This document shows, in pieces, positions 22,521 to 32,710 of a stretch of 64,000 nt of DNA. The stretch spans positions 342,057,844-342,121,843 of the forward strand of contig NC_090440.1 of the NCBI RefSeq assembly GCF_031143425.1, given 5' to 3'. The number at the start of each line of letters is the position of its first letter. Within the stretch, counting starts at the first letter, position 1. The notes under the pieces are model-generated. The model did not search any database, was not told the origin of the DNA, and was given only the letters and a program-made list of their open reading frames with translations. The stretch comes from Pleurodeles waltl (Eukaryota > Chordata > Amphibia > Caudata > Salamandridae). The position numbers and the translations under genes were made by a program.

Positions 22521-23040
22521 GGGCCTCATTACAAAGCCAACAGCCGCATTTGTACCTTGGCGGTTAGACCGCCAGGGTTCCACCTTCTCCACTGGGATCG
22601 GTGATCCTGACAGGTTGGCGGTGTGTGGAGGTCACAATCAGCCAGATTACGACCTCATTCTCTGCCAGGCTTTTCGTGGCGGTTTTACCACCATGGAAAG
22701 GTTGGCAGAGAACAGGTGCAGGGGACGTCATAGGGGCACCTGCACTGCCCATGCACTTGGCATGGGTAGTCAAAGGGTCCCCCTGCCCAGCACCATTGCA
22801 ATGTTCACTGTAGCCTGTGCAGAGAGTGAACATTGCACAGGCGCTGGTGCATCCTGCAGGCGACAGCATTGCCACCGGCTCGACTTTAAGCCAAAGTCAA
22901 TGCTGCCACCAGTTTCCTGCTAGGCTTTGGGCAGGAAATTTATAATAGGTCCGACGGGGTGGTCGGCACTATGGTGGCAGCCACCCTGTCAGGAGTTTGG
23001 CGGATGGGTGTTCCCGTCTGCCAAACTCATAATTAGGCCC
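22521..23040. mobile_element. Copy-A-type MITE, 520 bp
   Basis: It begins GGGCCTCATTAC and ends AAACTCATAATTAGGCCC, which is the inverted form of the copy A terminus. The interior has GGTCCGAC and TGGCGG blocks shared with 28843-29331. The flanking triplets (ATC and ATA) do not match a TWA target, so the ends or target are degraded. It is non-coding and sits 23 bp left of Harbinger copy B. Confidence 0.6.
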
Positions 23041-23088
23041 ATAGTGTATCAATTCAGAGCTTAGGGCCAGATGTAGGAAGCCAAAAAA

Positions 23089-23139
23089 TTGCGAGTCGGA
23101 AATTGCGAGTCATTGCGACTCGCAATTTCCGACTCGCAA
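23089..23139. repeat. Perfect 23-bp inverted repeat near the left end of copy B
   Basis: Arm 23089-23111 (two TTGCGAGTC-type units joined by GGAAA) is exactly complementary to 23117-23139, with a 5-base loop. Further single copies of GCGAGTC or GACTCGC continue to about 23290. It is a candidate cluster of binding sites for the Myb-like protein of copy B. Confidence 0.85.
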
Positions 23140-23452
23140 AATGGTCTCCAACAAGAAAAAGCGACTTCATATTGTGACTCGCAAATGAAGTCGCACCGCA
23201 GATTGCGAGTCCGCTGTTAGCGAGGTCGCTTTTTGCGACCTCGCTAAAAACGGACTCGCAAATTGCGAGTGGGTGTCGCAAATTGCGACTGTGCCCCAAA
23301 TTGCATGCAGGTGCAGCAAAACAGTTTGAAAAACACTTCCTGGCTCTTGCTGATGACATCAGAGCCAGGAAGACATCAAATACACCTGGGAGGAGGGAGG
23401 ACCACACCCTTTTCAAACTGCTGAGCAACCACCTGGAGGAACAGCGGCAACA

Positions 23453-24909
23453 ATGGAAGACTCAGGCAGTGCAGGCAGGAAGAGAAAATTGAAGTTCTCT
23501 GAAAAGGAGCTACAGGTGCTGACAGAGGAATGCTGCCAGCACCATGACCAGCTGTTTGGAAAGGCTGCCCTGAGTGTTCCAGAAAAGAGGAGAATCTGGC
23601 AAGACATCCAGGAGAGGGTCAACGCCATAGGGGTGAGCCACCGAAGTATAGATGAAATAAAAAACGGTGGTATGACCTGCGCTCCAGGACAAAGGAGAGG
23701 GTGGCAGGGCGCCTCAGGGAGATGAGGGGCACAGGAGGAGGCCCATCCACCGTCCCACCACCCGCAGCCATGGAGGGACTGGTAGAACAGACCCTTGAGC
23801 CTGAGGCAGTGTCAGGAATGGGAGTACTGGACACATCAGCACCAGGAACATCAAAAAGTGAGTACCATGAAACATGCATGTCCACCCATAAATGCTATAC
23901 CTCCACCCACCCAGTACACAGCAGCATGCACAACCAAACTAGCTCCATTCCAGACTTGCAACCACCAGAATGGTGCATTATGGGTAATGTAGTACAGTAG
24001 ACAGCTTATAGGCAACTGTTTATTAGGAGGCATACAACAGATGTTAGATACTGACAGTGTGTGTCCTATGTCCCACAGGTCTCCCACAAGACACCCCCAC
24101 CAGCCACACCGTCCAGGGTGCAGAAAGCAGCCAACAGGCAGCGTAGGAGTCTGAGGCAGCCACTACAGGGCCCAGCACCACACTACCACAGTTCCCTCCA
24201 GCTGAACAAATGGACATGGTGGAAATAGACACAGCACCTGGTCCCAGGCACAGTGTCAGACAGCAGGACCCTGAAGCACCACTGCGTCGCAGACGCAGAC
24301 TCCATGTCCAAGCAGTGTCCCAGGAGGATGTAGGTGACTCATCCATATCTGCAGCTGTGGCAGCCCTCATATCTGGTCAGCGCCTGCAAACAAGGCAGAT
24401 GAGAATGATTTCTCGGGCAATGCAACGGATGGAGCATAATTTCACCAATGAGCTGACACAAGTGAACACACAGTTCACACGTTTGAACAATAATGTCGGT
24501 GACCTTTCTCTCTCCATATGGCAACTGGTGACAGAACTAGTGTCAGAGAGACAGAGTGCAAGGCGCCGCAAGTGGCAACTGGTACACAGATTGGCCGCAT
24601 GGCTGCATCCGTCTCGCAGTCAACACCACAGGGCTGTCACGCCGTACTGTGAGCTTGCAGGTGGACTTGGGCCACTTTGCAGGGGATGTGGCTCGGGGAC
24701 TGGGTTGCATTAGCCATGCTGTGGACATGCTGGAGGCTAGACAGCTGGCTAGGGGCACGGCAGAGACACATCAGGATAGTGAGGAGGGATCCACCATCAG
24801 CAGCACATCTGCCACAGACACACGTGTCTTGCGGAGTGGCAGTGCACGTCAGGGGTCTGCTGACACACCTAGCACTAGCCATGCTGGGAGTCCCAGGCGG
24901 AGGTGTTAG
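23453..24909 (+). pseudogene. Myb/SANT-like pseudogene of Harbinger copy B
   Basis: Exon 1 (ATG at 23453, donor GTGAGT at 23858) encodes KLKFSEKELQVLTEEC at its start, then RIWQDIQERVNAIG and, after a frameshift, KRWYDLRSRTKERV. This is the Myb_DNA-bind_5-type fold with both tryptophans. The frameshift is the loss of one A in the A-run at about 23658-23663. The intron ends in CCCACAG and exon 2 opens at 24079 in the matching phase. Exon 2 has an in-frame TAG near 24147. It then carries a Arg-rich stretch (RRRRRLHVQAV), a helical block around 24360-24530, and a further frame change between about 24560 and 24640, and ends at 24909. Parent role, by family: binds transposon ends and assists nuclear import and recruitment of the transposase. 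It is inactive here. Confidence 0.65.
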
Positions 24910-25109
24910 GCCCATGCACTGCAGGACACATGAGGCACATGAAGTGAATGTGTCCTCATTGCAGGTGGACATTTACAGCCCCTTCACAAAAGTTCAGTTC
25001 TTCACTTATTAGGTTCACGTAAGAAAACTTATTGTTTGATCCACTTCACAACTGGGCTCTTTGTATGTGACATAAGTGTGTGTGGTAACAGTCACCACGT
25101 ACCTTCCAA

Positions 25110-26271
25110 AGTATTGGTTTGCAATGTGGTCCTGTCTCTGTCTGCCTTGATTTGCAAGGCTTCTATCCCCAGGATGGTGATATGGTAGCTCTTGCTCGTC
25201 ATCCTCCGAATCTGGGTCTTCAGGGGTGAGATGTAGCCCACATCTGGTGGAAATGTTGTGCAGTATAGCGCATGCGCCAACTATCTTGAAAGCTGTTATT
25301 GGGGCATACTGGAGCGCACCTCCACTTCTGTGGAGGCATTGGAATCTTGCCTTTAACAGTCCAAAGGTCCTCTCTATGAAATTTCTGGTCCTCCTATGTG
25401 CACTGTTATATCGCCTCTCATTTTTATTGCTGGGTGTTAGGTACGGGGTAAGTATCCATGGTCATAGCGCATATGCACTGTCACCTGTTTGGCAAAAAAT
25501 GAACAATGTTAGCAGGGCATGGATGGTTTCTACAGTGACCTGTGTGTATGGCTTCAGGGTGGTCTGCAGCAATACCTAATATATATCCGTCTCCAAACTC
25601 CCTAGGTTCTAGGCGTTGGTGTATCCCACTGTGCCTGAAAATGTAGGAGTCATGTGTACACCCTGGAAATTTGGCTACCATGTCAGTGATGACATAATGG
25701 GCGTCACATACCACCTGGATGTTCAGTGATTGGGTACACTTCCGGTTGCGGAACAGATATTCCAGATTTGCAGGAGGGCATATTTGTATATGTGTCCCGT
25801 CTACACACCCTATTACATGAGGGAAGTTGGCAATTCTGTAGAATTCCAACTTGGTGCTGTTGATTTCTGCCTCATTCCTGGGTAGGTATATGTATCTGGA
25901 CATGTGTGTGAGTATGGCATCTAAGAAACATCTGAAGAACCATGAGAGTGCACTTTGAGATACCCCACCTGCCACTTGAATGACCCCCTGATAGCTACCC
26001 GAGGCCAAGAGGTGCAGTGAGCATAGCACTTGCACATGTGTGGGGATAGCGCTGCCGCACACAGTCTGCCGTTGAAGCTGCGATTGAGTAGATCTATTAA
26101 TTCTAATATTGCTGCACTGCTGAGTCTGTATTTATCATAAATCTCCTTCTCAGTTTGTTGGAAAAGTGTCTGCCTGGTTCTGTATATCCTCTCCTGTCTC
26201 TGGCTCCTCCTCCTCCTCTGCTGTGCGGTGTGGACTCTCCTCCTCCTTGCTATCACATATATTTCAGCCAT
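25110..26271 (-). pseudogene. HARBI1-type transposase pseudogene (copy B)
   Basis: Starting at ATG 26271, an Arg-rich N-terminus leads into the helical HARBI1 domain. After a frameshift near 26060 come VLCSLHLLASGSYQGVIQ and GCVDGTHIQICPP, which holds the first catalytic Asp. A 91-bp intron (25575 to 25485, GTATTG...AACAG) is inferred because removing it joins ...YIL and GDSAYAL in frame, restoring the second Asp region. Then FIERTFGLLKARFQCL carries the catalytic Glu. An in-frame TGA lies just after GDSAYAL (near 25464). The C-terminus ends around 25110 with an acidic stretch and NQYFG. So the DDE residues are present but the frame is broken twice. The parent enzyme would be the DDE nuclease that cuts and inserts the transposon at TWA targets. 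Confidence 0.7.
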
Positions 26272-26590
26272 TTTGAGTAACCCAGATGCCTTCTGGGTCT
26301 CCTTTTATACTTTGGTTATGTTACCACCTGCTCTGAGTTATTCAGAGATAACAGGGGAAAAATTAAGGCACAGGCACAGTGGTGCCACTCATTTACTTCT
26401 TCAGACTGTTGAGAGGGCAGGCAATCTCAGCAGGTATTGGGGTCTTGATAAAAGAACACATAACAGTGAGGAAAGCATGTTGAATAAAGTATCCAAAAAG
26501 GCACATTAACTCCCATTGCTTACCAAACTTCTTGGAGGGCTCAGCTGTCAGGATTAGGAGCCCCACATTGACCTGGACACAGGTAGGAAG

Positions 26591-28560
26591 TATAAGAAAT
26601 TGGGTTTTTAGTTGGCAGAGGTATGCACCCTGTTAAAGCAGGGACCACAGTCCTAGTCAAGGTAAGTCACAACACAACTCAAATTATAATGTGCTCACCC
26701 TCGAGTAGCTTGGCATTGAGCAGACAAGCTTGACTTAGAAGGCAATGTGTAAAGTATTTGTGCAATAACTCATACAGTAGCACAGTGAAAACACCACAAA
26801 AAATACTCCACACCAGTTTAGAAAAATAGATATTATTTCTCTGAATAAAAAAAGACCAAAACAACAGAAGTCCAATATGCACAAGCAAGGTATCACTTTT
26901 TAGAGGTTTAGGTAAATCTTAATCCATAGGAATCAATGGCTGTATTCCTTTACACAAAGTACCTAGAATGCGTGCAAAATAAGGATGCTGCAGGCCACAG
27001 AGGGGGTGTGGCATCGGAAAATAAAGCGATGCATCAATTTTTCTGGGTCGACTGAGATTATGAGTTGATTCTTACTTTGCAGGGCGAAGCATCCCTTTCC
27101 GGTCACACAGCCTTGGTTCAGTCCCGTGGTGCGGTGACAAATTGACACCAAGGGACAAAATGTGGACAATCTAAATGTGCTGTGATGATGAAGCAGGTCC
27201 TGCATCGATTCTGCAGGCACTGTGTCTGTTTTTCAGCTGCAAGACGGCTGTAGACATTCATTTTTACGTTGGGTGGATTTTCTCCCTTAGGGAAGTCTTT
27301 GATGGCCTTGAGACAGGAGGCAAGCTAACAAGCCCTTGGAGATCACTTGTGGGGGAAGGAAAGTCCTTCCAGCAGAGTCAAGGAGCAGCAGGCAGCAAGG
27401 TAACGTGCAGGAGAGCATTCCTTCCAGAAAAGCAGTCCAGATGTGTCCTTTAGGCAGCACTGCAGTCCTTGTGACAGAGTCCAGTTGTAGGTCCAGAAGT
27501 GTCAGATTTTAGTGGATCACAGACCCAGTATATATACCCAAATGTGCCTTTGAAGTTAAAGAGACTTCAAAGAGTGGTTCTGAAGTGCCCCAGTTCCCTT
27601 ATTCAACCAAGTCCTGTCTGCCAGAAGATCTATGGGAGGTTATCAGTCCTTTGTGTAGGGTCAAGTCACTACTCTTTGTAATGTAAGTGGGAGCCTTTCT
27701 ACCCTGCTTGCCCAGGAAGACCCATCAGTTTGCAGATGCAGTTGAGTGTCCTGTGTTTATTGCTGTTTGGGTGGAATGCACAAGGGGACCTGTCAACCAT
27801 CATCGACTAGATGTGGATTTGAGACAGCCTATACGGCACAGAAGAATGCCTACTTTCTAAAAGCGTCTTTTCTAAAATAGTAATGTTAAATTCAACTTCA
27901 CCAGTAAGCAGGATTTCTCACTACCATTATAACGGTACCAAACATGACAATGCCACTCCTTTCCAATCAGAAGTTACCACTGAAAGTATGCAAGGGAATT
28001 TCCAGTGCTGGCCTATGAGATGAGCAGGCTTCACCATAGTAAAAAATGACTAGGGGTGTTTTTCACTACCAAGACATGTAAAACTTACAAGTACATGTCT
28101 TGCCTTTCACTTACATAGCACCCTGCCCTATGGGCTTACAAGGGCCTACTATATGGGTGACATATAGGCAATAAAAGGGGCTTATCAATTAATTTTAAAT
28201 TCCATGTCGAAGTGGCAGTGAAACTACACACACAGGTCTTGCAATGACAGGTCTGGGACATGGTTAAGGGGCTACCTTTTGTGGGTGGCAAAAGCAGTAC
28301 TGCAGGCCCACTAGTAACATTTAATTTACAGGCCCTGGGTACATATAATGCTCTTTACTAGGGACTTACAAGTGAATTAAGTATGCTAATTAGGTATGAG
28401 CCATGGTACCATGTTTAGGGGAGAGAGTACAAACACTTTGGCCCTGGTTAGCAGTGGTAATGTGTGCAGAATCCTACAACCAGCAAAAACAAGATCAGGA
28501 AAATGGAGGGAGGTAGGCAAACAGTTGGGAGAAGCCACCCTGAGGTTGTCAAGTCTAACA
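26591..28560 (-). mobile_element. Decayed solo LTR, about 1970 bp
   Basis: It reads TATAAGAAATTGGG at the left and AAGTCTAACA at the right. The flanks GGAAG (26586-26590) and TGAAG (28561-28565) match at four of five bases. Its first 300 bp align by eye with the reverse complement of 51740-52036 and 53480-53636: TAGAAATGGGG, CAGGGACC, AGCTTGGCA and GGCAATGTGTAAAGTATTTGTG motifs in order. It is therefore the same LTR family as 32348-53636, in the opposite orientation. There is no internal region. Confidence 0.65.
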
Positions 28561-28842
28561 TGAAGCCATTGAACACAAAGGATTTCATGTCAGGCTTCAG
28601 AAAGAGATATTATTACATAATCAAACAAGCAGGAAGAATACAATCTCCCTAAGCCTGCTAACATTAAAAATTCTAGAAAGGAATAAAATATTAAATGTGA
28701 GGGGAACAAAAATTTGATGTAAATCTACCTGGGACAGAAAGCCATGCAATAAATAGATAGTTGCCAGGCAGTTGCTGCACACCTTCCTCAGGCTTACATT
28801 ACCCCACATTTTATGCTGCCTCAGAGCGGACTTCTTAACTAA

Positions 28843-29331
28843 GGGGCTCATTATGAGGCTGGCGGTCATGAGACCACCATCCTCACGTTGACAGTTGGAC
28901 TGCCTCACTCCAGATGGTCCGACCGCCAAATTATGACCGTGGCAATCGGACCACCAGGGGATCACGGTCCCCACCAGGAACATGGTTCCCAACAGGCTGG
29001 TGGCAGTCTGAGTTGTGGTCAGCCACGGTGGCGCTGCACTCCTTACAACTCAACTTTCCACCAGCCTTTTCCTGGTGGAAAGCCAGTGCAGGGTGGGCCC
29101 TGCACTGCCCATTCCTATGGAATGGGCAGTGCAGGGCCCCCTTGCCCAGCACCCTCAGAATGTGCACTGTCTGCTTTGCAGAAACTGCGCATTCCGAGGG
29201 TGCTGGTATGCTACGGGAGCCCAGCAGGAACACTGTAGTACAATGGGGGAGATGCTGCTGGCATGACAGCAGCATCCTCCTTGTGAGTTTGGCGGTCAGC
29301 TCGCCCGACTTCCAAACTCATAATGAGGCCC
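28843..29331. mobile_element. Copy-A-type MITE, 489 bp, with TAA duplication
   Basis: The ends are GGGGCTCATTATGAGGC and AAACTCATAATGAGGCCC, flanked by TAA on both sides (28840-28842 and 29332-29334). That is a perfect 3-bp TWA duplication as made by PIF/Harbinger transposases. It is non-coding and contains a perfect long hairpin at 29095-29139. It is probably a deletion derivative mobilised by a copy-A-type element. Confidence 0.78.
29095..29139. repeat. Perfect 21-bp hairpin inside a MITE
   Basis: Arms GGGCCCTGCACTGCCCATTCC (29095-29115) and the exact complement (29119-29139) are separated by TAT. A degraded version is present in the sister MITE near 22740-22800. Confidence 0.85.
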
Positions 29332-29334
29332 TAA

Positions 29335-30445
29335 GACGTGATTACACAGATGAATTAGGTAACTAATTATAGATCTCGTTTTCCACAACTTGGTTTTCTT
29401 TTCAGTTTCTAATATACCTTCTATGCAGATCACCTATTATGGGCTAAGGAATATGGAATGTGTAGTCTGCTGTGTCTCTTTTACCATGCATTCAGTGACC
29501 ACCCTCCCAGCATTTCACACTCCATCCCAGTCTGTTGACCTCATTTACTCCTGAATTCTTGACACTGGCCAGCATGAAAAGAGGGGCAGTCAGTAGGGTT
29601 TAATCTAATAATTGACAGTTCCTTTAGAGAAGCATTAATGGTGTGCTAGTTGATCCATCCTCTGCCATTTAAACACTTTGTGGATATTGAAGTTGAGTCT
29701 CCCCAGAATTGCATATTGTCAGTCGGTCTGCTGATGCATTGGAAACACATCTTGGGTATTTGCCAAGCAGTATCTTCTGTCCTGGTTTCCTCAAAACCAG
29801 TGTTTCCAAAGCTGTGGGTCACGATCTCCTGGTTGGTTGTGAGCCGATATTTAGTGGGTCATGATAGTCCAAGCAATAAAAAGATGACTATAAATGTAGA
29901 TGTATTTATCTCACCACACTGTCTGCACTTCAAAGACGTGAGTCAAATTTCAGGCTATGTCTTCTGACAAATTGCTGCTTATGGTTTTTTAACATGAATA
30001 TTGGTGTTAGCAAACTACTCTCACTCGGAGGATGGTGAAAACCGTCCGCTGAAGTCGTAATGACCCAATGTGCTGTCTGTAAATTGCATTGCCATATTAC
30101 ACAATACTATAGTTACATTAAAAAATCACCCTCCTCATGTCCATTAAAGCTGGGCAGGCTAAGAAAGTTAGTTGCTCAAAAAATTGGGCTGTGATTTTAA
30201 AAAGTTTGGAAAGGACCACTCATAAATGGGATTTCATAAATGTCAATAAAGCCATCAGTAGCAAAGAAACTTGTATTTGGGCAAATGTGTAATTGAGGTT
30301 GAATGCTTCCTAATTGCTTTTTGTATGCTTTATATTTAAATCGATTTGGGGAATCATAGACACTGTAAAATACCAAGTTCAAACTTTCTACGTCTCTGGT
30401 GTTTTTAAATCTAAATTTCATAATTTCACAAGACCTTCAGCATCA
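29335..30445 (+). other. No gene; possible hAT-type fragment at about 29798
   Basis: The only recognisable piece is CAGTGTTTCCAAAGCTGTGGGTCACGA at 29798. It resembles the terminal sequence CAGTG-TTCCCAAACTGTGGGTCGCGA common to some hAT-family elements. The following GTGGGTCATGA block also fits. I see no opposite end or 8-bp duplication, so the assignment is tentative. The rest is unassigned. Confidence 0.3.
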
Positions 30446-30821
30446 CGGCTGTGGTGGTCCAACCGCCACTTTATGAGTTTGCTGGTGGGACTGCCATCCA
30501 ACCGCAATTTCCGGCAGGGTCTTAGATCCTGATGGGCTGACAGAGGGCTTGGTTGCAATCAGCCATGAAAAGGCTGGTTGGGCACAAGTGTAGGGGGCCT
30601 TCCTGTCCAGCACCATTGAAATGTGCACTGTGAGGGAGCCAAATGCTATCTTGTAGCATTGACTGGTGCGAACGCTCTATTTCAATGTTTCTGTCAGTCA
30701 TCCAAGTCAGGCCAGCAGAAACCTTGTACTAGGGTAGGGGGATGCCACAGCCATGGTGGTGGTGTCCCCCCTGCAGGTTTCTTGGTCCTGCGTTAGGACC
30801 GCCAAGCTAGTAATGAGCCCC
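30446..30821. mobile_element. Truncated copy-A-type MITE
   Basis: The right end GCCAAGCTAGTAATGAGCCCC matches the MITE ends at 23040 and 29331. The interior shares GTGGTCCAACCGCCA, TTATGAGTTTG, GTCCAGCACCATTG and AATGTGCACTGT blocks with those copies. The outer left end is missing. Confidence 0.55.
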
Positions 30822-32347
30822 ATAGTTTTTTAAATGTAATGTCCACCTCACATATTACTGAAACAACCATTGTCATTACGGAGAGTCTCCCTTGGACCCG
30901 TTATCAAATGCCCAGTAATTTTCATGACATGAAAATCCAAAGGGCAGTTGTTCTTTTGACCAAGTTTCCTTCAAAGAAACAATATTATAGACTGCCAGGA
31001 ACAACACTGTTTCTGCTTTCTTGTATATACTAATATTGTCTCCAATATTTTTAGATGAAACCTTCAGTGGTTTATCTGTGGCTTTTTATTCCGTTTTCTA
31101 AAGCTTCACCATATACTCCTCACCTTCCACTGCAAGGATTAGCTATTGTTTTTGTCATTCATACCAAAGCTAACTGTGACCAGTGACCTTCAAGAGGTGT
31201 TATTTTACTCAAGAGTGTTTTATCAATTAAACAGCATCTATTTTTACCTGATTAAATTTAAGGGTGGGTTATCTCCTCAAGGTAAGGACAGACCTCTGCT
31301 TGAAACAGCTGGTCTATTTTTCAGTAATGGTCTGTTTTCAGTGTAGGCATGAGTTTGTGCCTGCATTAGAAACAACAGATTTGGTGTGAGATATACACTG
31401 TCCTAGTGGACATTGGTGCAATAAGTAGGTGGCAGGAAACATACACCTCCCATTGTGAATCTTAAGGCTGCATGTTGTAAACTAAGGACACAGAATTCAT
31501 ACCTGTTACTTCACCCATTATACCTTCTGGTTCTGTCATCCATAGTGAGAGAGCCCAACTCACATGTCAATGACCCGTTCATATCACTGTAGTGAATATC
31601 GTTGTCAACAAAATCGATTTTTAAGTGTATTTAATACTGATCATCTAAATATCAATGTTGTTAATATCATTGTTCATAATGTTGTTTTGTAGTGATAAAT
31701 AGTCCTTAATATATTGCATTTTTGTTTTTTAATTCATATTTATTTACAGTAAAAGTTCATAATTTATTGAGTAATACATTTTGTTAGATTTCTTTTTTGT
31801 TATTTATTAGCTTTTTTTTTGTTTGTTTTTTTAAATATATTCTTTAGGAGTGGGATGTTGGGATTATAGTGGTAGGGGTGGGGAGTATTTTTAAAATATA
31901 TGTTTTATTTTTTATTTTTGAATCTGTATTCATTACATTTGATTAGTGCAAAATGTACTTTTCTGTAGGTTTTATATTAATATTGGACAAGTGTGTGGAT
32001 TTTTTAAATAAAATATTTAAAGTTATATAAATATAATATTGTAAAATTAAAACAAAAATATATATTATATTAATTTTTTTTAAACTGAAAAAAGAATAAG
32101 AACATTTATAAATTACCGTTACTCTTAAAATACATCATTGAAAAAATTCCATAAATAACTTAATGTGATTTTTTATTAAAACAATTCACATTTTAGAAAA
32201 AAAAATATCTTTTGATTTCAAAGATTTGTTAAAAAAGATTTTTCTTAATTTAGAATCAATTTCTTTACGTTGCAAAAAATATGCAAAATTTGTAATAAAA
32301 TATTTTAGAAATAGGTAAATAATTATATTATATTTAGTGACTGTTAC
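30822..32347. other. AT-rich flank, no gene
   Basis: Mostly unassigned. From about 31600 it becomes strongly AT-rich with long T and A runs. Removing the nested retroelements joins 32342 directly to the AT-rich DNA at 53637-54300, so this may be the downstream (non-coding) side of the decayed envelope-bearing retrovirus. There is no intact frame. Confidence 0.4.
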
Positions 32348-32710
32348 TGTTAGACCTAGCATCTTTTGGCGTGTTTTCCTTGTCTTCTTGCCTTTTGACT
32401 TTCTCTTTCTATGGTATGCTGGACTCTGTTTTTGCTAGTTTATTTTCTCTGCACGCTTTACCACTGCTGATCAGTGCCAAAGTGCAAGTTCTCCCTATGT
32501 AAATTGTATTGGTGATTGATTTATCCATGATTGCCATATTTGATTTACTCATAAGTCCCTAGTAAAGTGCACTATGCGTGCCAAGGGCCTGTAAATCAAA
32601 TGCTACTAGTGGTAGTGGCCCTGTAGCACTGATTGTGCCACCCACATGAGTAGGCCAGTGAACATGTCTCAGACCTGCCACTGCCAGGCCCAAGCCTTCC
32701 CTTTTACCAC

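Larger units (their letters stand above)
23064..26590 (+). mobile_element. PIF/Harbinger element (copy B), right end not found
   Basis: The left end GGGCCAGATGTAGGAAGCC follows TTA (23061-23063). A dense block of TTGCGAGTC and GACTCGCAA motifs follows. The element carries a Myb/SANT-like pseudogene (+) and a HARBI1-type pseudogene (-), the usual two-gene Harbinger layout with convergent genes. I did not find the complementary terminus (GGCTTCCTACATCTGGCCC) to the right. The element may be truncated, possibly by the event that placed a solo LTR at 26591. Its end sequence differs from copies A and C, so it is a separate subfamily. Confidence 0.65.
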
